Positions 50,288-54,612 of a stretch of DNA of 54,612 bases are shown piece by piece; within the stretch, counting starts at the first letter, position 1; every line of letters begins with the position of its first letter. This stretch comes from Bacteroidaceae bacterium (lineage in GTDB: Bacteria > Bacteroidota > Bacteroidia > Bacteroidales > Bacteroidaceae). Both the position numbers and the translations under genes were made by a program. The stretch spans positions 1-54,612 of the forward strand of contig JAFQBG010000013.1 of assembly GCA_017416705.1 (NCBI GenBank), given 5' to 3'. Below the pieces are notes generated by a model. That model was given only the letters and a program-made list of their open reading frames with translations, searched no databases and had not been told where the DNA came from.

Positions 50288-51418
50288 TTATAGTCGTCGT
50301 GTTACATTTTCGAGCATGGTTTTTTTCCACGATGTGTAATTGTCGGTGAGTATGTGTTTGCGGGCTTCGTTTGTGAGCCATACGTAGAACGCAAGGTTGT
50401 GCAACGATGCTATTTGCATGGCAAGTAGCTCCTGTGATACGAACAGGTGGCGTAGATAGGCTTTACTGTATTGTCGGTCCACAAACGACTCGCCGTCTTC
50501 TTCTATGGGTGTGTAGTCGTACTTCCATTTTTCGTTACGCATGTTCATGATGCCGTTCTTGGTGAACAGCATGGCGTTGCGTCCGTTGCGTGTGGGCATT
50601 ACGCAGTCGAACATATCTACACCGCGTTCAATGCCTTCGAGTATATTTGCCGGGGTGCCGACGCCCATCAGGTAGCGTGGCTTGTCGGTTGGCAGAATTT
50701 CGTTTACTACCTCTATCATTTCGTACATTTTCTCGGCAGGCTCGCCAACGGCAAGACCGCCGATGGCGTTTCCGGCGCACTCTTTCGAGGATATGTATTT
50801 TGCCGACTCGCGACGCAAATCGGGATAGACGCAGCCTTGGACTATGGGGAACAGGGCTTGCTCGTAACCATATTTTGCTTCGGTCTTGTCAAGGTGTGCT
50901 ATGCAACGGTCCAGCCAACGATGTGTCAGCTCCATGGATTTTTTTGCATATGCGAAATCGGCTGTTCCCGGTGTACATTCGTCGAATGCCATTATGATGT
51001 CGGCTCCTATGCTTCGCTCTATTTCCATGACTCTCTCGGGCGAGAAAAAATGTTTGGAACCGTCGATGTGTGAACGAAATTCCACGCCTTCTTCGCTCAT
51101 CTTGCGTATGTCTTTGAGCGAGAACACCTGAAAACCGCCGCTGTCGGTGAGTATGGGACGCTCCCAACTGTTGAATCGGTGAAGGCCGCCTGCTTTTTCT
51201 ATTACGTCGAGCCCGGGACGCAGATACAGATGGTAGGTGTTGCCCAATATGATTTGTGCTTTTATGTCGTTTCTAAGGTCGGGTATTTGTACTGCTTTCA
51301 CCGAACCGACAGTGCCCACAGGCATGAATATGGGTGTTTCTATGACACCGTGCGCTGTGTGCAGCAGCCCGGCACGTGCTTCGCAGTTTTTGTCTGTGTG
51401 TAATAGGTCGAATTTCAC
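50288..51418 (-). CDS. tgt: tRNA-guanine transglycosylase without the zinc-site cysteines
   Basis: A 376-residue TIM-barrel enzyme. TDSGGFQVFSL (Asp92 region), GGLAVGEPAEKM and the nucleophile loop RGVDMFDCVMPTRNGRNA are intact. It exchanges guanine-34 for a queuosine precursor in GUN tRNAs. The usual C-x-C-x2-C zinc motif is absent: the region reads DYTPIEEDGESFVDRQYSKAY and there is no Cys after residue 272, though the downstream His (ASLHN) remains. As I recall, this loss is general in Bacteroidota Tgt. Between lon (17 bp) and lptG (11 bp). Confidence 0.93.
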   Translation of the reverse strand: MKFDLLHTDKNCEARAGLLHTAHGVIETPIFMPVGTVGSVKAVQIPDLRNDIKAQIILGNTYHLYLRPGLDVIEKAGGLHRFNSWERPILTDSGGFQVFSLKDIRKMSEEGVEFRSHIDGSKHFFSPERVMEIERSIGADIIMAFDECTPGTADFAYAKKSMELTHRWLDRCIAHLDKTEAKYGYEQALFPIVQGCVYPDLRRESAKYISSKECAGNAIGGLAVGEPAEKMYEMIEVVNEILPTDKPRYLMGVGTPANILEGIERGVDMFDCVMPTRNGRNAMLFTKNGIMNMRNEKWKYDYTPIEEDGESFVDRQYSKAYLRHLFVSQELLAMQIASLHNLAFYVWLTNEARKHILTDNYTSWKKTMLENVTRRL

Positions 51419-51435
51419 GGTCGCTGTTTTTTTGC

Positions 51436-53907
51436 TTATGATAGGTTCAACGGATTTTTAATTTTTTCATCGAGCAGAGCTATCTCGAATACTTCTTTTA
51501 TGTCATCGACATAGTGGAATATCAGTCCGTCTATATATTTTTGCGATATTGTGTCTATGTCGCGTTTGTTCTCGCGGCATAATATTATCTCTTTTATGCC
51601 GGCGCGTTTGGCTGCCAATATCTTCTCTTTTATGCCGCCGACGGGCAATACCTTGCCGCGCAAGGTTATCTCGCCTGTCATGGCAAGGTTGGCTTTTACT
51701 TTGCGTTGCGTGAACGCCGATGCCAATGCGGTTGCCATGGTGATGCCTGCCGATGGGCCGTCTTTGGGGATGGCTCCCTCGGGTACGTGCAGGTGTACAT
51801 TCCAATGCTCGAAAACTTCGTAGGGTATTTTTAAATATTCTGCGTGCGATTTTATGTATTCCAATGCCAGTATGGCCGATTCTTTCATGACGTCGCCCAG
51901 ATTACCTGTGAGCGTGATATTCTCGCCTTTTCCCTTACTGAGGCTTGTCTCTATGAATAGTATTTCGCCGCCTACGGCTGTCCATGCCAATCCTACTACC
52001 ACGCCGGCATAGTCGTTGCCTTGATATTTGTCGCGTGTGTATATCTTGGGGCCTAATAGGTCGTTTAGGTTTTCGGGCTTTACGATGGTGGTTGTTATGT
52101 GGCCGTCGGTGGCTTTTTGCATTGCAAGACGACGACATAGCTTGCCTATTTTCTTTTCCAGTGTTCTCACACCCGACTCGCGAGTATAGTCCTCGACGAT
52201 TTTTTCTATGGTGTTTTTGCGTATGGTTATCTTTTCGTCGGAAATGCCGTTGGCTTTCATTTCCTTGCGTACAAGGTGTTGACGTGCTATCTCGACTTTT
52301 TCTTCGGTCAGATAACCGCTTATTTCAATAAGTTCCATTCTGTCCAACAATGGGGCAGGGATGCTTGCAAGGTCGTTGGCTGTGGCTATGAACATTACCT
52401 TGGACAGGTCGTAGTCTATGTCGAGGAAATTGTCGTGGAATGTGTTGTTTTGTTCGGTGTCCAATACTTCGAGCAATGCCGACGAGGGGTCGCCATGGTT
52501 GGAACTGCCTCCTACCTTGTCTATCTCGTCAAGAATGAATACGGGGTTGTCGGTTCCTGCTTTTGCCATGTTTTTTATTATGCGTCCGGGCATGGCTCCT
52601 ATATATGTTCTGCGATGTCCGCGAATTTCGGACTCGTCGTACAGACCGCCCAACGACATGCGAACATATTTGCGTTTAAGTGCTTCGGCAATGGATTTTC
52701 CCAACGATGTCTTGCCCACTCCCGGAGGGCCGTACAGACATATAATGGGCGATTTCAGGTCGCCACGCAGTTTTATGACTGCCAGATGCTCCAAAATTCT
52801 TTCTTTTACCTTTTCGAGGCCGTAGTGGTCGCGGTCTAATATCTTGCGGGCATTGGCAAGGTCTAAATTGTCGTTGGAACACTCGCCCCATGGCAGGCTG
52901 ACTAACGTTTGCAGGTAGTTCAGCTGTACATGGTAGTCGGGGGTTTGCGGGTTTATGCGTTCGAGTTTTGCGACTTCTTTCTCGAATAGCTCTTTTGTGG
53001 ATTCATTCCATTTTTTGTTTTGGGCTTTCTGTTGTAGTTCTTGTACATCCTGCCCTTGTACGCTGCCGCCACCAAGCTCCTCTTGTATGTTTTTTATCTG
53101 TTGTTGCAAAAAATATTCGCGTTGCTGCTGGTCCAGCTCCATGTGGGTGCGTTTCTGTATTTCGTGATTGAGCTTGGCGAGTGCCAATTCTTGGTACACA
53201 ACGGTTGCCAAGTGGTACATGCGCTCCACAAAATTGTCTTCGCTCAGCAGACGGTATTTTTCATTAATATCGCATCTGATGTTCGATGCCAAGAAATTTG
53301 TGAACAGCACATCGTCGTCGATGTTGTTCAACGCTATGTTCAGTTCGCCGGTGGGTTCCACCAAACTGAAAAGGGTTTTTGCGTCCTCGCGCATTGTTCT
53401 TATGAGTGAGTCTGTCTCGTTGTTCTCTTTTTCGTTGAGAGCATCGGGCAAAATATCTTTTCTAAGTGTGACGGAGCCTTTTAAAAATGGTTTTTGGGTG
53501 ATAATGGATTTTAAATTTATTCTTTCTATGCCTTGTAGAACTATTGTGGTCGATTCGTCGGGCATTTCGAAAACACGTAACAAACGAGCCGTTGTTCCTA
53601 TTTGGAACAAATCCTCTTGTCTTGGATTTTCAATGTCCGCTTGTGTCTGACAAAAAACTCCGATGATGTCTTTGCTTTTGCCTATGCTGTTTACCAATTT
53701 CAAAGAACTTTCCCTGCCAACCGATACTGTCAATATGGAGGATGGAAATAGTATCATGTTCCTCAATGGCAGTATGGGCAGTATATGCTCTTCTTCCTCG
53801 TTGCTCATTTTATATATGTCGTTGTTGTCTATTTCGGCAATGACGGGAATACTGCGTCCTGTTTCATTGTCATTTTCGACGAATATGTTTCTTTTTTTCC
53901 TTACCAT
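51436..53907 (-). CDS. lon: ATP-dependent protease Lon
   Basis: An 823-residue protease: N-terminal substrate-binding domain (HILPILPLRNMILFPSSI), coiled-coil region (about 240-310), AAA+ domain with Walker A GPPGVGKTS at 393-401 and FILDEIDKV (Walker B), and a C-terminal protease domain with catalytic Ser719 (KDGPSAG) and a Lys in the later GGIKEK. All are complete. It degrades damaged and regulatory proteins in the cytoplasm. First gene of the lon-tgt-lptG-helicase unit. Confidence 0.97.
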   Translation of the reverse strand: MVRKKRNIFVENDNETGRSIPVIAEIDNNDIYKMSNEEEEHILPILPLRNMILFPSSILTVSVGRESSLKLVNSIGKSKDIIGVFCQTQADIENPRQEDLFQIGTTARLLRVFEMPDESTTIVLQGIERINLKSIITQKPFLKGSVTLRKDILPDALNEKENNETDSLIRTMREDAKTLFSLVEPTGELNIALNNIDDDVLFTNFLASNIRCDINEKYRLLSEDNFVERMYHLATVVYQELALAKLNHEIQKRTHMELDQQQREYFLQQQIKNIQEELGGGSVQGQDVQELQQKAQNKKWNESTKELFEKEVAKLERINPQTPDYHVQLNYLQTLVSLPWGECSNDNLDLANARKILDRDHYGLEKVKERILEHLAVIKLRGDLKSPIICLYGPPGVGKTSLGKSIAEALKRKYVRMSLGGLYDESEIRGHRRTYIGAMPGRIIKNMAKAGTDNPVFILDEIDKVGGSSNHGDPSSALLEVLDTEQNNTFHDNFLDIDYDLSKVMFIATANDLASIPAPLLDRMELIEISGYLTEEKVEIARQHLVRKEMKANGISDEKITIRKNTIEKIVEDYTRESGVRTLEKKIGKLCRRLAMQKATDGHITTTIVKPENLNDLLGPKIYTRDKYQGNDYAGVVVGLAWTAVGGEILFIETSLSKGKGENITLTGNLGDVMKESAILALEYIKSHAEYLKIPYEVFEHWNVHLHVPEGAIPKDGPSAGITMATALASAFTQRKVKANLAMTGEITLRGKVLPVGGIKEKILAAKRAGIKEIILCRENKRDIDTISQKYIDGLIFHYVDDIKEVFEIALLDEKIKNPLNLS

Positions 53908-54063
53908 GATATTTTTTCTTTTAATATAAAAACATATATATAGCCCTGTTTGCTATACATGGAGTACAAAAACTACACTTTGGCGGCATGTAGCATGCTT
54001 TGTTTACTCCGTTTGATATGTATATATGCCTTTGTCTTGTTCCTTGTATTATATTATAACTTG

Positions 54064-54071
54064 CAAATATA
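54064..54071 (-). promoter_or_regulatory. -7 promoter element for lon
   Basis: TATATTTG on the minus strand matches TAnnTTTG, 157 bp upstream of the lon start. No -33 at standard spacing; a heat-shock type promoter cannot be judged from this. Confidence 0.35.
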
Positions 54072-54248
54072 CGATTTTTTTTGCACAATAATGATAATAA
54101 TGCTTTTTATATGGTGAACAAACGTGAATGGAATGTCTATTTTGTGTATGCGATGGCTTGCAGGAGCACGAAACAGACGAAACGACGGCTGTATGATGTC
54201 TATTTTTAGAATTTTAAACAGTTTCTTGGATGTATCTTGCTTTAATTT

Positions 54249-54418
54249 GTGTATCTTTGCCGTAAACGGCGAAAATAGCCTGCACTCGCTTTGAAAAATA
54301 TCCAAGCAAGCTTGATATTTCTCGCTCGTTTGTGTGTATCTTTGCCGTAAACGGCGAAAATAGCCTGCACTCGCTTTGAAAAATATCCAAGCAAGCTTGA
54401 TATTTCTCGCTCGTTTGT
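54249..54418. repeat. Two identical 85-bp tandem units
   Basis: Copies at 54249-54333 and 54334-54418 match at every base. Each has a promoter-like TATCTTTG, a small palindrome GCCGT-AA-ACGGC, and a hairpin-forming AAATATCC-AAGC-AA-GCTT-GATATTT segment with one bulge. The unit contains no coding frame. Perfect identity suggests recent duplication or active copying. Confidence 0.85.
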
Positions 54419-54612
54419 TACTATATTTGATGTAGTTTGATTAAGATTCTTTGAGTATCAAACCATTAAGAAGAACTTGCATGAGAATGGGCAATGGATA
54501 AGAAATTGCTAACTTGTTTTATTACACTATATTCCTCATGCTTTTCAAACAACTCTTTTCTAAGTGCAAAGATATGATTTTTTCTCCAATTATTAGTGCG
54601 TACTAGTAAAAA

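Larger units (their letters stand above)
53908..54612. other. Region right of lon: leader, promoter-like element and tandem repeat
   Basis: No coding region is supported in these 705 bp. Next to lon is a possible 5' leader (53908-54063) with nested short inverted repeats: GGAGTA/TACTCC (53961-53966 with 54005-54010) around GCATG-TAG-CATGC (53986-53998). A -7-like element lies at 54064-54071, and the 85-bp tandem repeat at 54249-54418. Beyond it up to the edge I see only AT-rich sequence. Confidence 0.5.

Noticed and set aside
54054-54305. 83-residue open frame on the minus strand at the right end
   Set aside because: It runs into the tandem repeat, has no domain pattern, and overlaps the promoter-like region of lon.
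54249-54418. CRISPR array
   Set aside because: The two 85-bp units are directly adjacent with no spacers, and no cas genes are visible.

Overview
The window reads as chromosome of a Bacteroidales bacterium (phylum Bacteroidota). Supporting signs are Bacteroidota-type promoters (TTTG, 19-20 bp, TAnnTTTG) at many gene starts, few Shine-Dalgarno sequences, many lipoproteins, a type IX secretion-like C-terminal tail, DUF4293, DUF4136 and GH92 proteins, a zinc-site-less Tgt, and long perfect hairpins between genes. I cannot name a genus. No rRNA, CRISPR array, transposase or prophage block is visible.

Layout. 1-1086: an AAA ATPase cut by the left edge. 1606-13130: nine tightly packed minus-strand genes, the most unusual part of the window. 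They encode an MltC-like lytic transglycosylase, a gingipain/caspase-fold protease with an N-terminal zinc ribbon and no signal peptide, an SPFH/coiled-coil protein with zinc ribbons at both ends, a small unknown protein, a zinc-ribbon membrane protein, and four exported proteins of CsgG-like, DUF6175 and LPP20-like type. I read this as a candidate undescribed envelope-stress or cell-fate system joining a cytoplasmic zinc-ribbon/SPFH/protease module to a periplasmic and outer-membrane module. Its divergent upstream region carries repeated palindromes that look like operators.

13707-18173 (plus): BamD, RNA polymerase omega-like protein and DUF4293 protein; a DsbA-fold protein with a possible winged-helix tail; Bcp and MscS. 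18216-18406 is a 191-bp element with 17-bp inverted ends beside a tyrosine recombinase. 19857-25601: SulP transporter, a small winged-helix protein, tRNA-Lys, then TonB-like protein, aminopeptidase P and a GDPD lipoprotein. 25671-31111 (minus): three small envelope proteins, an S41 protease homologue that has lost its catalytic Ser and Lys, and an M3 peptidase.

31445-38584 (plus): a queuosine-precursor transporter overlapping a radical SAM gene (candidate queuine salvage, linked in theme to tgt at 50288), aspS with a 53-residue membrane protein behind it, a NahK-like sugar kinase and a GH92 mannosidase. 38706-41521 (minus): aldehyde dehydrogenase and a YbdG-type channel. 41779-47752 (plus): PAQR protein, an orphan, murB with a metallo-hydrolase, and a secreted M6 protease. 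47854-53907 (minus): lon-tgt-lptG-rhlE-like operon. The right end holds two identical 85-bp tandem units, each with a promoter-like element.
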